A DNA stretch of 64,000 nucleotides from Maniola hyperantus (Eukaryota; Arthropoda; Insecta; Lepidoptera; Nymphalidae). Shown one piece after another: positions 22,746 through 34,352 of this stretch (position 1 is its first letter; every line of letters begins with the position of its first letter). Location: assembly GCF_902806685.2 (NCBI RefSeq), contig NC_048554.1:620001-684000 (forward strand), read 5' to 3'. The translations under genes were made by a program, and so were the position numbers. Below the pieces are notes generated by a model. It worked only from the letters and a program-made list of their open reading frames with translations. It ran no database searches and was not told where the DNA came from.

Positions 22746-23224
22746 AAAATTTCAGTTTTCTAGGTCCAAGGGCTTAGCTACGACGTTGATGAGTCAGGAA
22801 TTTCTTTTTGTATACCTAGGTACTTATCTAGAACTAGCAGATAGCAGGATAAGCAGATATGAGATGGATCATGTTGAAATTAAATAAGCAACGGTCGCTC
22901 ACACAAGTGGAAGCAATCTCGCGTGATATGTAATTTATTTGGGGGCCGAAACGCAATTCTGCTTAATGCTAGGGCCCCCCGAGGCCCCTCTGCCCGCTTC
23001 ATCTCTCGCGTAATGTGACCTTTCAAACTGCAAACTAATTACCATTGTGCTGAGCTGCGTACGTTAAAGCTCGGATATGATTATGTAAAAGTTTAAATTG
23101 ACCAAATATTTTGAGTAGGTATTTTCCATAACTCTGAACACCTTTAGGTACCTATCTACCTAAATTTCTACAAAGAAAAGAAACTATAAAATTGCGAAAT
23201 TCAAAATGTCTTTAGTTCAGCTGT
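22746..23224. other. Gene-free stretch
   Basis: AT-rich with a C/G-rich patch at 22975-23000; nothing recognised. Confidence 0.35.
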
Positions 23225-23905
23225 GATACTGATAGCATAGTGGTTAGGAGCTCTGCCTCCTTTTTTTTTTTTTAATTCAGATACAAGTTAGCCCTTGACT
23301 GCAATCTCACCTGATGGTAAGTGATGATGCAGTCTAAGATGATAGCGGGCTAACCTGGAAGGGATATGGCAGTTTTTATTAAACCCGTACCCCTTTGGTT
23401 TCTACACGGCATCGTACCGGAACGCTAAATCGCTTGGCGGCACGGCTTTGCCGGTAGGGTGGTAACTAGCCACGGCCGAACCGTCCCACCAGACCAGACC
23501 AGAAATTTAGAAATTATAAAATTCCAAACCCCTGCCAGGAATCGAACCCGGGACCTCCCACTAATAAGACCACAGCGCTCACGACTGCGCCAGGGAGGTC
23601 GTCAAGTCAATATACCATTGTCCTAATCGGAGTTCGGGGGTTCGATCCCGGGCACGCACCTCTAACTTTTCGGAGTTATGTGCGTTTTAAGTAATTAATT
23701 AAATATCACTTGCTTTAACGGTGAAGGAAAACATCGACAGGACATGCCTGAGAGTTCTCCATAATGTTCTTCGTGAAGAACGAGTGAAGTCTGCCAATCC
23801 GCACTCGACCAGCGTGGTAGACTATGGCCAAAACCCTTCGCACTCTGAGAGGAGAGCCGTGGTCTGTAGTGAACTGGCGATGAGTTGATGATGTTGATCT
23901 TTAGT
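23225..23905 (+). mobile_element. SINE-1 split by an inverted SINE-2
   Basis: The SINE-1 head (ATAGCATAGTGGTTAGGAGC) at 23232-23260 and the rest from about 23615 (B box GGTTCGATCCC, body, GATGATG tail) flank a complete minus-strand SINE-2. Confidence 0.8.
23261..23612 (-). mobile_element. tRNA-derived SINE-2, full length, nested
   Basis: On the minus strand it begins GACCTCCCTGGCGCAGTCGT (A box), has the B box GGTTCGATTCC, and ends in an A-run after CTTGTATCTGAATTAAA. It is a second SINE family, about 345 bases long. Confidence 0.8.
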
Positions 23906-24599
23906 TTGTTAAAAACGTTAATTATTTAAAAAAAAAATAGTTTTTCACACATCACACATCGCGTGCTCTCTTGAGTATGTCCCGATCGTAAATTTTGATT
24001 GCAATAGCATGCTTCCAGGCTCGACTTGAAGTGACCATGAAGAGGACTCTTAACAGAGGCTTGCATTCACTTCTATTTTTTAATAAAGCTGATTCCGTGT
24101 TCATTATAAACAACATCATGTTTACCTTGAGTTCAAAACAATTCTCATTTATAATCTCAAAATATTCGACAACTCGACATAACTCAATGAGGAAGTGAAT
24201 TTATCGAAAGAATCTTCTTATCAAATAGATTCCTTTTCCCGGGCAGGTTGCCCCGGGCTATTTCCGAGCTGGCCCTTTTCCCCGGCCTTTTTGAAGCCCT
24301 TTATCAATCTCCAAAACGGTCCCTTTTTCCCTTAACGAGGAACACTCGTCGCGTTCTTGCGATTTTTCGTTAAAATTATCGCCATTTTTTACGGACGCTT
24401 GCGTTTATTTGTAAATGATAAATAAATGCTATCTATAAAAATATGAGAACGTTTTTCATTTAGGCAGCTGTCCGACCTTCAACCAAGTTTTGCGCCGCTG
24501 CCATCCAGCGGCTCCCTGGACTCGTTTGATGTCGGCTAATACAATAGTATGATCCACCCAATCCAAAACAAAGTCTGGACTAAAAGCTGTTTTACCCTG
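23906..24599. other. Gene-free stretch
   Basis: Contains a GC-rich patch (CCGGGCAGGTTGCCCCGGGC) at 24239-24260 and a CCATCCAGCGGCTCCCTGG piece of the RTE 3' end at 24500-24525. No gene. Confidence 0.35.
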
Positions 24600-24751
24600 G
24601 AATTCATAGTCAAGAGAGAGGCTTCTTTATGGGACCATTCAGATGTACAACCTTAATACATTGTATGATAAAGGTTGAATACAGTTGAATATGACACATG
24701 GCGTCATCTGAATGGTCCCCTAAAGAAGCCCCTATCTTGGCTATGAATTGC
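24600..24751. mobile_element. Fold-back MITE with 47-base arms
   Basis: Left arm with AGGCTTCTTTATGGGACC and CATTCAGATG, right arm CATCTGAATGGTCCCCTAAA, then AATTCATAG/CTATGAATT at the outer edges. About 152 bases. Confidence 0.7.
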
Positions 24752-24771
24752 AGTGTTATTATGACATCAAA

Positions 24772-24990
24772 TTCTAAGGCATACAGCATAATGCTGAGGT
24801 GGGACCCTTTTTCGGGTTGTGCCAGTTGCCACACATGACAGTTTGTTCCGGCGCTTCTTTTGCTTGAAGCGCGTTGGGCTTATGCTCAGGTAGTAGCGCC
24901 GGAATAACCAGCTCTTAGTTATAAGATGTGATCTGTGGCACAGTTTGTAAAATAAACGTCTTTTCTTTCTTTCTTTCTTTCTAAGCAAAA
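24772..24990 (-). mobile_element. Repeat with GAAA tail, copy 1
   Basis: GGCATACAGCATAATGCTGA to a TTTCTTTCTTTCTTTC end. The interior GGCGCTTC..GAAGCGC can fold. The same unit in reverse lies at 9630-9870. Confidence 0.6.
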
Positions 24991-25082
24991 ACGAGTTACA
25001 GTCCGCAATTTTTTCGTTTAAAATGTCGCTTCCTGTTCTGTGCTAGAATAGAACTATATAATAGGTCGTTGGTAACCATAGA

Positions 25083-25556
25083 ATGTGCTTTCTACATAAA
25101 ATTTTACGAAATAAAGTTAAATGTAGTAACCTTCTCAATCGAATATCCTTATCTGTTCCACATAGACACTCCCGCAGTTTTATCTCCCCAAAAATCTTCC
25201 ATATACCTTTCACCAAATCTCATCTAGGAAATCAAGCTCCAATTATGCGTATATGTGCAAAATTTAACGAAATATCAAAAAAGATACCTGGCATCGACAC
25301 ATTTCATGATTCAGCTACTACATTCGAAAAAAAGCTCTTATCATTTTACGGTGGGTTCATCTCCTAAGTAACTTAATTATTAATTGTTTAGTTAAGTAGT
25401 TAGTTAAGTTCTTTTTATTTGTCTAGATATTTTGCAAATGCTGTGTACACATTTTATAGATACATTTATCAGCCTGTGTTTGTCTATAAGTGTCGTAGTT
25501 TGTGTTAAATTAATGTATTGTGTGTGTTCCTAATAAATAAAATAAAATAAATAAAA
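25083..25556 (+). mobile_element. 5'-truncated copy of the same LINE group
   Basis: A 94-codon frame ends at 25367. It aligns by eye with the last part of the ORF2 at 11222-14185: FLHKILRNKVKCSNLLNRI corresponds to FLYKIFNAKIDCPQLLSRF. The 3' tail AATAAATAAAATAAAATAAA at 25528-25556 is the same type. The reading frame differs a lot from the intact copy, so it is an older or sister subfamily. Confidence 0.7.
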
Positions 25557-26194
25557 AAATAGAATTGCATGGAAAGTGGAAACGCGACATGGTTCTATAA
25601 GCTTCCATTATCCCGTACCTATCCACTTTAAAATGTGAGCGTACGTTGCTTAGTGAAGCGATGGCCTCATCGTGATATTGTATGATCCCCACTGTATGGC
25701 GCTCTGAATGCACATAATCATGCAGATCGCCGCTTCAATAATATATAATGCATAGATCGTGGATGGTGGATTGTTCGCCTTTCATCATACTTACAGTTAG
25801 CTTTTATGTAACTTGTACCTCATCATGAGCAACCCATCGCCGGCTCACTACAGAGCACGGGTCTCCTCTCAGCTCAACTCTTTTCTGTTCGTGAGCTACA
25901 ACTCTTTTAGATTGCATCTAAATTGTGTGGTGTTTTTGTGAAGAAAGAAAATCATTCACTTTGCGTCTAAAAATAATCTGAAATCTATTGATACGTGTGC
26001 TGAATTTAATGCCTTTCTCAAACCTAGCCTTCATAAAAATTCTCCTCAGACGGAAGAAATAATTAGCGCCTGTATACATTATTCCAGTGGCATTCCAGTT
26101 AATGATACTCGTAGAGACAAACATCACAAACATGTTTTCAAAAAACATCCGAAATTCAATTCGAAAATGTTTTCAAAAACATTTGAAATCTTAA
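25557..26194. other. Gene-free stretch
   Basis: Only a SINE-1 tail at 25818-25880 is recognised. The rest is AT-rich. Confidence 0.35.
25818..25880 (-). mobile_element. SINE-1 tail fragment
   Basis: About 60 bases around CCCATCGCCGGCTCACTACA. Confidence 0.55.
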
Positions 26195-26415
26195 TATATA
26201 AAAGGAAAAGGTGACTGACTGACTGACTGACTGACTGATCTATCAACGCACAACTCAAACTACTCGGATCGGGCTGAAATTTAGCATGCAGATAGCTATT
26301 ACGACGTAGGCATCCGCTAAGAAAGGATGTTTGAAAATTCAACCCCTAAGGGGGTGAAATAGGGGGTTGAAATTTGTGTAGTCCACGCGGACGAAGGTGC
26401 GAGCATAAGCTAGTT
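26195..26415. mobile_element. GACTGACT element, copy 2
   Basis: Same ends and interior as the copy at 9180, in the same orientation. Confidence 0.65.
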
Positions 26416-26424
26416 TTCAATAAA

Positions 26425-26575
26425 AATCTTTTAATAGGAATAAAACTAACGTCACTCTCCTGGTCTTAAACTTTACCCTTGCAAAAAATTACGTCGATCC
26501 GTTGCTCCGTTGCAACGTGATTGGAGGACAAACCAACAAACAAACACAATTTCGCATTTATAATAAGGGTACTGA
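26425..26575 (+). mobile_element. Tailed-element fragment
   Basis: TTACGTCGATCCGTTGCTCC to TTCGCATTTATAATAAGGGT, following the GACTGACT element directly. Confidence 0.55.
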
Positions 26576-27055
26576 TAATAAGGGTAGTGATAGTTTTGTT
26601 CGTGGTTGGACTCAAGTTATGGTTAGCCCCCACTGAGATTTTAGTCTCTATCATTTGTATGGGATTACGTAACAGAGAGATAGAGCGCTATACAAACATC
26701 TTTCCGCGGATAGAGTATATACTTTTTGGAAAATATACACGCTGAAAGTGTGTTTGTCTTCCCGCGGCAGAACGATTTGCCCTCAGCAGTACTATTAAAA
26801 TTAAGAGTTAAACTTAAAAAGTAAAAATGTTTTTGTTTGAAATAATTTAACAAAAAATCATCAACTCGAAAGTGTGAGAAACAATAGTAACGTGACTTGT
26901 AGGTAGGTACATCTACTTGAACCACGCTGCCAATAAAGTAAAAAGGATTAGAGCTAAACAAGCTCTCGCGCGTAGTGATACGGCATAAACTAGCCTGTAG
27001 CACGCGGTATTACTATTGGTTCGAGCTCTTATTCGACTTTTGATTTCTCGATTGT
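26576..27055. other. Gene-free stretch
   Basis: Nothing recognised besides a TGTGTTTGTCTTCCCGC-type LINE end near 26750. Confidence 0.35.
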
Positions 27056-27422
27056 AAAGGAGATCGCCCGTGAACGGGCCCTCTTTTGTAGCGTCGTGTC
27101 AAAACTTAATTTTTTTTTTTTAATGTTATTTTTTTACGATTATGTTTTATAACGACTTTTTTTCACTCTATTATTGAAAATATCCACAATTACAGTTAGA
27201 ATCGTAAACATGCATTTATTTTGAAGAAGTATTAATTAAATATAACCTCAATATCAGCAATATAAAAAATAAGATTTCTTTATAACCAGGGTGAATAAAT
27301 AGAAATCGTTTGCAGAATATAAAGAGAGATTATTTGTCTACAAAATAAAATTAAAACCATGGTGACACAACAATTATATTAGGGGGGCCCCAAAGCTCCT
27401 AAGAAAATGGGCAATCTCTTTT
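27056..27422 (+). mobile_element. MITE-4, copy A
   Basis: 367 bases with short inverted ends AAAGGAGATCGCCC and GGGCAATCTCTTTT and an AT-rich non-coding interior. It is nearly identical to the inverted copy at 29571. Confidence 0.75.
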
Positions 27423-27785
27423 GACATTTTTGACTCTAGTATTTTTTTATTTACAAATTAATTGTAACACCACGACAAAATCATTTCGCTTCGGGATAAC
27501 AACCGTTAAAATTTTAGCGTGTACAGACTGGAGTAATATGAACCGGCCTGTATGAAACGGTATGAAATAAAGGCAACGTGTGCAAATAGTCGGCGCTCGG
27601 GTGTTATTTGAGCGGCATGGAGGAATATGCGAGGCTGGGAGCTACGTGTCCAGGTATCTTGGTATTTTGCCGGGATCGCTGTACGGTGACCAGGAATTTG
27701 TGGACATTTGTCCTGCTACTGGACCTCTAAAGTGAGACTCATGCATCAAAACTGTAACAGAGCAAGTTCAGTAAATCATATTTAA

Positions 27786-28025
27786 CTAGCTGACCCGCCC
27801 CGGCTTCGCTCGGGTGGAATTTAGTAAATCGGCGTGGTGGTAGAATTTTCAAAAATCCTCAAATTGGTACCTACCTACGTATTTTTTATTTTGTAACCGA
27901 AAACCCAAATATCAATTTTCACGGAAATGATTTGAAAAATGACGGACTTTCGAACAAACTTTCATCCCCTATTTACACCCCTTAGGGGTGGATTTTCGAA
28001 AAATCTTTTCTTAGTGGATACCTAC
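27786..28025 (+). mobile_element. Repeat element, unexpanded relative of 8630
   Basis: CTAGCTGACCCGCCCCGGC to TTTCTTAGTGGATACC, the same element as at 8630 without the long T run. Confidence 0.7.
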
Positions 28026-28480
28026 ACACTTTTTTTTAATAGAGATAGCGAGGAAACGAGCAGGTGGGTCACTTGATGTTAAGTGATTACCGCCCATGAA
28101 CATTTGCAGCACCAGAGGAACCGCCGCCGATGCGTTGCCGACCTTTCAGGAATTTGTTGGTCCGCCCCTTGAATAACCCCATGTTGTAATCTAGTGGGAA
28201 CACCGCCGATGGGAGTTGATTCCACAGTTTGCGTGTGCGTGGCAAGAAGGATCTGGCACAACGGACGATCGAAATGCACCAGGTGGTGAGGGTAAAATTG
28301 CTTACGGTGGCGCGCGGTGCGGATGTAGAAAAAGGAAGGTGGAATGAGGTCAAAAAGCTCTTCAGAGCACTCCACACACTTAATGTCGTGGCAACCCCCT
28401 GTCCCTTAAAGTAAAGTTTAAGGGTGTCTGGCAGGGTGCATTTGGCTCCCAGGCTTTGTGAAGTCTGTAATACCAATCTC
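28026..28480 (-). mobile_element. Jockey-type LINE 3' end, coding tail
   Basis: The minus-strand frame holds the typical LINE C-terminal signature (SFLPRTRKLWNQLPSAVFP, then YNMGLFKGRTNKFLKGRQR), followed by an untranslated end that closes in T-rich sequence at 28030. Two more pieces of the same family lie at 33411-33510 and 38283-38455. Confidence 0.75.
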
Positions 28481-28499
28481 TTAATCCTTTTCTAACAGG

Positions 28500-28715
28500 G
28501 TGCGCACCCTACCGCACCCACCGGGCGGCGGCGTGATGACGTCATGTAACGCCATCAACTGCACGTGAGCTCGTGCACTATCATTTCATATCTCATTCCT
28601 CCTGCCTACCGATTTGTATAGTACCTACCTACGCGACACGTCGAGATGGCACACACGCACGTCACCTGCGCTATCCCGCACAGGGTTAGCGCGGGGGCTG
28701 TGCGGGTGTGCGCCC
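28500..28715. repeat. GC-rich repeat region
   Basis: The first part has CCGCACCCACCGGGCGGCGG; the second (from 28630) is a copy of the repeat at 30510. Confidence 0.5.
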
Positions 28716-28870
28716 GACTGCGATCTCACCTGGTGGTAAGTGATGATGCAGTCTTTAAGATGGAAGCAAACTTTGAAGGGTTTTTATTCAAATGGGCAGT
28801 TTTATTAAACCCATATCCCTTATCGGTATCTACTCGGCATCGATCGGTGTTTCTTTGGTAGGTCTAGCAT
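28700..28870 (-). mobile_element. SINE-2 3' fragment
   Basis: GACTGCGATCTCACCTGGTG to GGCATCGATCGGTG; the tRNA-like head is missing. Confidence 0.6.
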
Positions 28871-29489
28871 AGCCTTAGGTCTACCATGACATGTTACGAG
28901 CATGCTTCCAATAGAGCAAGATCCCGGTAGAGCCAGACGTGTCTTATATTTTGAGTAATGTGTGGGATAGAGTATGTAGGTACTTAAATATGTTGTATTT
29001 TATTTTAAATTAAACTAGAATAAAAAAATTACATTAAGTATATTCGCATAACTATTAATTCTATGATATCTTCCGAATTATTTTTCAGTTCCCACGATAT
29101 TCCGTACTCTATGGTAGAGAAGCGTCAATATAGCCTACTATTATTACTAGTGTCATCATTAGTAGTGTTTGCACATTTTGTTACTCAGAAAATATGGCAC
29201 GTCTAGCTCTAGCGGGATCTTGGACCATAAATATGGTGGCCATAAGTCGTTGGTGCCTACATTAGTGTTTCGTTGATGCAGACTTTAGACACGAAATAGC
29301 TATCAGTATACCGCTTTATGAAGCCATTGTCTTTTATCCGACCGAATATAAAAGCTGGAAAAATCGTAAAAACTTATAACATGATGAAAGCCGCGCAATT
29401 TGCATGATTATGCGCATCCGAAGCACCATCAACTGCGATATTATACTGTTATGGTGGCCATCGCTTACCCGCCTACTGAGGCAGCTAAA
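28871..29489. other. Gene-free stretch
   Basis: About 600 AT-rich bases without a repeat I know or a coding signal. Confidence 0.35.
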
Positions 29490-30123
29490 GATGACGACCT
29501 CCCTGGCGCAGTGGCAAGCGCTGTGGTCTTACTAGTGGGAGGTCCCGGGTAGGGGTTTGAATTTTATAATAAAAGAGATTGCCCATTTTCTTAGGAGCTT
29601 TGGGCCCCCCCTAATATAATTGTTATGTCACCATGGTTTTAATTTTATTTTGTAGACAAATAATTCACTCTTTATATTCTGCAAACGATTTCTATTTATT
29701 CACCCTGGTTATTAAGAAATCTTATTTTTTATATTGCTGATATTGAGGTTATATTTAATTAATACTTCTTCAAAATAAATGCATGTTTACGATTCTAACT
29801 GTAATTGAGGATATTTTCAATAATAGAGTGAAAAAAAGTCGTTATAAAACATAATCGTAAAAAAATAACACATTTAAAAAAAAATTAATTTAAGTTATGA
29901 CACGACGCCACAAAAGAGGGCCCGTTCACGGGCGATCTCCTTTCTGGCCTGGTCTGGTGGGAGGCTTCAGCCGTGGCTAGTTACCACTCTACCGGCAAAG
30001 CCGTGCCGCCAAGCGATTTCGGTACGATGCCGTGTCGAAACCAAAGTGGCAAGGGCTTATTAAAAACAGCCATACCGCTTCCAGGTTAGCTCGCTTCCAT
30101 CTTAGACTACATCGTCACTTACC
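29490..30123 (+). mobile_element. SINE-2 split by a MITE
   Basis: The SINE-2 head (CTCCCTGGCGCAGTGGCAAG) at 29498-29570 and body at 29944-30123 flank a 373-base MITE. Confidence 0.78.
29571..29943 (-). mobile_element. MITE-4, copy B, inverted
   Basis: 373 bases, reverse complement of copy A with few differences, inserted in a SINE-2 after TTTTATAAT. Confidence 0.78.
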
Positions 30124-30159
30124 AAAGTTAAAGTTAAAGTTATTTGTATTACTAGATTA

Positions 30160-30395
30160 CTAGATGATTCCCGCGACTTCGTACGCGTGAATTTAGATTT
30201 TTTTTAAATCCCGTGTGAACTGTTTGATTTTCCGGGATAAAAAGTAGCCCATGTCGCTCTCCAGGTCTTTATCTATACCCATGCAAAAAATCACGTCAAT
30301 CCGTTGCACTGTTACGACGTGATTGAAGGACAAACCAACAAACCAACAAATCAATAAACCAACAAACAAACACACTTTCGCATTTATAATACTGA
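30160..30395 (+). mobile_element. Tailed element, complete
   Basis: CTAGATGATTCCCGCGACTT to CACACTTTCGCATTTATAAT, with CAACAAACCAACAAATC repeats before the end. Confidence 0.6.
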
Positions 30396-30509
30396 TGATG
30401 ATGATGATGATAAAAACAAAGAAAAAATTCAAGTTTGCTGCTGTCCAACGAGTCAAAACTTTTATTTTTAGATTAGGTTGATATAAAGTGTAACAGCAGG
30501 TAGGTATAA

Positions 30510-30620
30510 ATACGCGACTGGTCGAGATGTCGCACAGCCCCGCGCCAACCCGCTGCGGGCGCTGTGCGAGTGTGCGGGGCGTCTCCCCGCCTCATACCCC
30601 GATAGCCATCTCCACCTGTC
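30510..30620. repeat. GC-rich palindromic repeat
   Basis: GGTCGAGATGTCGCACAGCC to GCCATCTCCACCTGTCGCG. Related GC-rich pieces lie at 28630-28715 and 38455-38545, each with GTCGAGATGGC and GCGCGGGGCTG-like segments that can fold back. Confidence 0.6.
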
Positions 30621-31291
30621 GCGTATTATAGGTATCTTCATTTCCGTTTGAGCGCCCCGCCGCAGGGCGGTGTATCGATTTTCTCCGAAGTTATCTCGTA
30701 CTGCGTGTCCAATCTGTGAACAACGTTGTAATTTATCACTTATCGATAAGATAATCGATGTTTTGGTAGTGCATCTAATTGAGGACTTGGGCTTCAATTA
30801 TCATAAATGAGCAATTTGTGTTTATGGTTCAATAAAATGGCAAAAAAAGATGAGCCCTTTTGTTTATAAAAGCTTGCGAGTTCGTCCGAGTAAATTTATG
30901 TTTTTGTAAATCCCCTGGGAACTCTTTTATTTTTCGGTATAAATAGTAACCTATGTTATTCGGGATGAGTCAAGGTCAAAGTCAAATGATTTATTCAAAA
31001 TCCATAGGTAATAAATTAGTCTTATTGATAGAAAAAATGTAAGCTATCTGTGCACTAAATAACATCACAATCGGTTAAACAGATGGAGTGTGAAAAGCTA
31101 GCAGAACGGACGGTTAGACACACTTTCGCATTTATAATAGGTATTAGTATGGATCTGAGAGGTCACTGCCAGAGTGAACTAGTGAGGCAACTCTCGGTTT
31201 GATCCTGAATCGACGATATGTCAAATATTAGGTTATGGTGACGTGAAATCATGGAAAAATAGGGGTATCTGGCTCAGATGCGCCAAATGTA

Positions 31292-31449
31292 CTATAGTCG
31301 ACGCATTTTAAACTGAGTCGTCGAGTTATCTATCTGTTTCACTCGCACTTATGAATAAATTTATTATTTATTTATTTATATTTTTATTTACAGGTGCGAG
31401 CGAAACAGACAGATAACTCGACGACTCAGTTTAAAATGCGTTGACTATA
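31292..31449. mobile_element. Fold-back element with 57-base arms
   Basis: The arms 31292-31349 and 31393-31449 match over about 57 bases with about four mismatches (CGCATTTTAAACTGAGTCGT and its complement) around an AT-rich loop. Confidence 0.78.
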
Positions 31450-32157
31450 ACATGCCTCGGTGTTTCATTAAAAGTTTCCTAACTGCCGTGAACTGTGGCA
31501 CTGCTCATACCAAGAAAATCCACTTTATTCCCTACCAATCCTGTGGGAATTTCAAAAAATTGGGCCTTTTCCTTGTCTACATTATAAGGGGAACCTCTAC
31601 AAAAATTAAATTAATAAGCAGTTAAAGACCAGAAAATTAAAGAGTTCCCACGGGTTTTTAAAACTCTAAATCCACGACTTTGTCCTCGTAGATATAATCT
31701 GCCTGGTCTGCTATATACAGCTCCAGCCATCTCCGGTATGGTGGACACCGGACTGGGACCACCTTGGATTTTCCTGTCAACAACATATTTAAGTAGCAAG
31801 ATGGTATTTTTTCAGCATCTAAATTCCAAATCGCTATGGGCATAAGGTGGTAATGTAAGCATCGAATTAGTTTGTCGATCGTTGACACACCGACAGAGCC
31901 TTGGCGCTATTACAATTGCTAACATCGCGCATGTACATGGCGACTGCCCAGCGGTGGACGTTTCATATCATCTGGACCAGCAGGCTTATGCCGTACCACG
32001 CTCAATAAGCGTGCCAGACTTTTGATTCTTAAGATCCTTTATCTGATGAGTTCCTACTGGTTTAAAAAAAACTTAAATCCACGAGGATGAAGTCCTGAGC
32101 ATCATCATCATTTATTTATTTTATATCTAGTGGGAACGGCAGTGCCACTTACACTAA

Positions 32158-32409
32158 CTAGAATGATAATTTTAAATACAAATAAAGGTACAAAAAAGAC
32201 ACAAAATAAAAAATGATATAATATTGAAGGATTTTGAATGTAGGTACGCTGAGAACATTGAATGAAATATTCATGCAATGCTCTCCGGACTCCGCGTACT
32301 TCAGTAACTCCCGAATCAAAATTATACACTCGTCATTGAAGGGGTCCCATTGAGCATTATTATCCAAAAGCGCGTTGAACGATGCCAATGAACGCGGTAT
32401 AGGTGACAT
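32158..32409 (-). pseudogene. Unassigned minus-strand frame
   Basis: A frame with SLASFNALLDNNAQWDPFND and ECIILIRELLKYAESGEHC looks more protein-like than chance in its first 45 codons, then turns low-complexity. It could be a transposon coding remnant. No family is recognised. Confidence 0.2.
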
Positions 32410-32649
32410 AGCTCTAGCAACAGTGCTCTAGCAAACTCTCTAGCAACTCTAACAAATGTGGGACCACGAAAAGTTTATTCTTTCGTGGACGAAGATGACT
32501 GTCAGATTTAGGGAGACGTATATACGACACAGTTGGTCATGAAGGTCTGAAGCATTGACACCTCGTCGCAAAATTCGACACATAATTTTTAGTCGATCGC
32601 AAGTCCGTCTAACCTCCAGGGATTAAACGCTAAGCAACCTAAGAGAATT

Positions 32650-32775
32650 TATGATAAACCCATCGCCGGCCCACTACTGAGCACGGCTCTCTTCTCACAA
32701 TAGCCCGTAGACTTCACACATCTTTGAGAACATTATTGAAAACTGTCAGGGCCCCACGACATTTTCCTTCATCTA
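32650..32775 (-). mobile_element. SINE-1 fragment with deletions
   Basis: CCCATCGCCGGCCCACTACT followed by a shortened body ending at the ACGATGTTTTCC motif region. Confidence 0.6.
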
Positions 32776-33039
32776 AAGTTGCTGATTTGACTAGTAGGCA
32801 CCATCCCTATGCTCGTATTTTTCCGTTTAATGGGAAGCCTGCCCAGAGGCGCGGTTGGTGACCGGGAAATTCGAAGGTGACTTGTAGATGGCAGGCATGC
32901 ATAATGCGCGCTCGAGCCACTCATTGATAGGCAATAGGCTCATTTCCCGCGCAAGCTGAATCGATTGTCCACACAATGTTTCTAGGGACGTCTTGGAAGG
33001 TAACTCTATATGTCTACCTACGGAAAATAGAAACGTTTC

Positions 33040-33120
33040 GTCGTCGTCGTCAACCGATAGACGTCTACTGTTGGACTTAGGTCTAGAGACTTCCACGGTC
33101 TTACACTGTCTGTATCCAGC
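33040..33120 (-). mobile_element. RTE-type LINE 3' fragment
   Basis: Short piece with AACCGATAGACGTCTAC and its flanks, the same 3' end as the copies at 41225 and 44281. Confidence 0.6.
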
Positions 33121-33165
33121 GGCCTTTTAACAGGTTTCCACGCCTACACCAGCTAATATACAATA

Positions 33166-33363
33166 CGTGACAGAAAGTAATGTACATTGACCTTTAGAAG
33201 GAGATAACAGATTTGTAGAGCATTGTCTCGGTCGTTGAGACCGACAAAACGTATAAATACCGACAAAAGGTATATAGATATGAGTGACAGAGACTAAACG
33301 CTCTACAAAGCCGAAATGTCATTCTAAAGGCCAATGTACATTACTTTCTGAAGCTCACAGTAC
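33166..33363. mobile_element. Fold-back MITE-2, complete
   Basis: Same arms as the copy at 3275: GACAGAAAGTAATGTACATT at the left and AATGTACATTACTTTCTG at the right. Confidence 0.75.
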
Positions 33364-33410
33364 TTAGCTACCTATTATGAGAAAGATGGAAAACGTAAGA
33401 CGTAATTCGC

Positions 33411-33510
33411 ATGAACATTGCAGCACCAGAGGAACCGCCAATGCATTGCCGGCCTTTAGGAATTTGTTGATCCCCCCCATGAATAACCCCATGTTGGAAT
33501 CTAGTGGGAA
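33411..33510 (-). mobile_element. Short fragment of the 28 kb LINE family
   Basis: About 100 bases match the coding end of the copies at 28026 and 38283; both ends are lost. Confidence 0.6.
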
Positions 33511-33650
33511 CAGCCGAGACTCAAAAGTCGTAATTTAAATAGATTAAAACAGAACTACCTGCTAAAAAATGAAATAACGCATTTAGTAGTAATGGTGGAA
33601 CAAACACACATACGTCATCTTCGTCACAATCTTAGGTACACCGCACCTTT

Positions 33651-34085
33651 TTAAGGTTCCGTACCTCAAAAGGAAAAACGGAACTCTTATATAGGATCCC
33701 TTTGATGTCTGTCTGTTTGTCGGTCTGTCAAGAAACCTACAGGGTACTTCCCGTTGACCTAGAATCATGAAATTTGGCAGGTAGGTAGATCTTATAGCTG
33801 ACATTTGGGGAAAAATCTGAAAACCGTGAATTTAGGGTTTAGATCACACAAAAAAAAAATTAAATTGTGGTCATGTACTAATAATTAGTATTTTCAACTT
33901 TCGAAGTGACTGACTATATCAAGTGGGGTATCATATGAAAGGTCTTCACCTGTACATTCTAAAACAGATTTTTATTTATTTTTATGCATCATAGTTTTTG
34001 AATTATCGTTCAAAATGTCGAAAAAATACGACTTAGTACGGAACCCTCATTAAGCGAGCCTGACTCGCACTTGGCCGGTTTTTTT
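33651..34085 (-). mobile_element. GGTTCCGTAC-family element, full length
   Basis: Both termini, the terminal hairpin (GCGAGCCTGACTCGC) and the GTCTGTCTGTTTGTCGG core are present. Confidence 0.8.
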
Positions 34086-34352
34086 TGGGCAGTAGCACTC
34101 GTGTAAAAATTGAAATTTAGTCACCACCCAAAATGTATTAGGAATTCCGAGGTCCTGCTTAATTTTACCTCTCTTGCCCACGTTTGTATAATGGGTGTGA
34201 AATTATACAGTTCACGTCGGGAATCGAACCCACGAGGGTGAGGTGAGAGGACGTTCACCTGGTGGCATTGACTGGGAGCTGGACTCGGCCGTGTCATGCT
34301 GACGTCACAGAATGATGCTGGAAGTAGTACCGTCGTAAGATGTATGTATGCA

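Noticed and set aside
31450..31570. Frame starting MPRCFIKSFLTAVNCG, vaguely THAP-like
   Set aside because: The C2CH spacing and the AVPTIF-type motif are not present.
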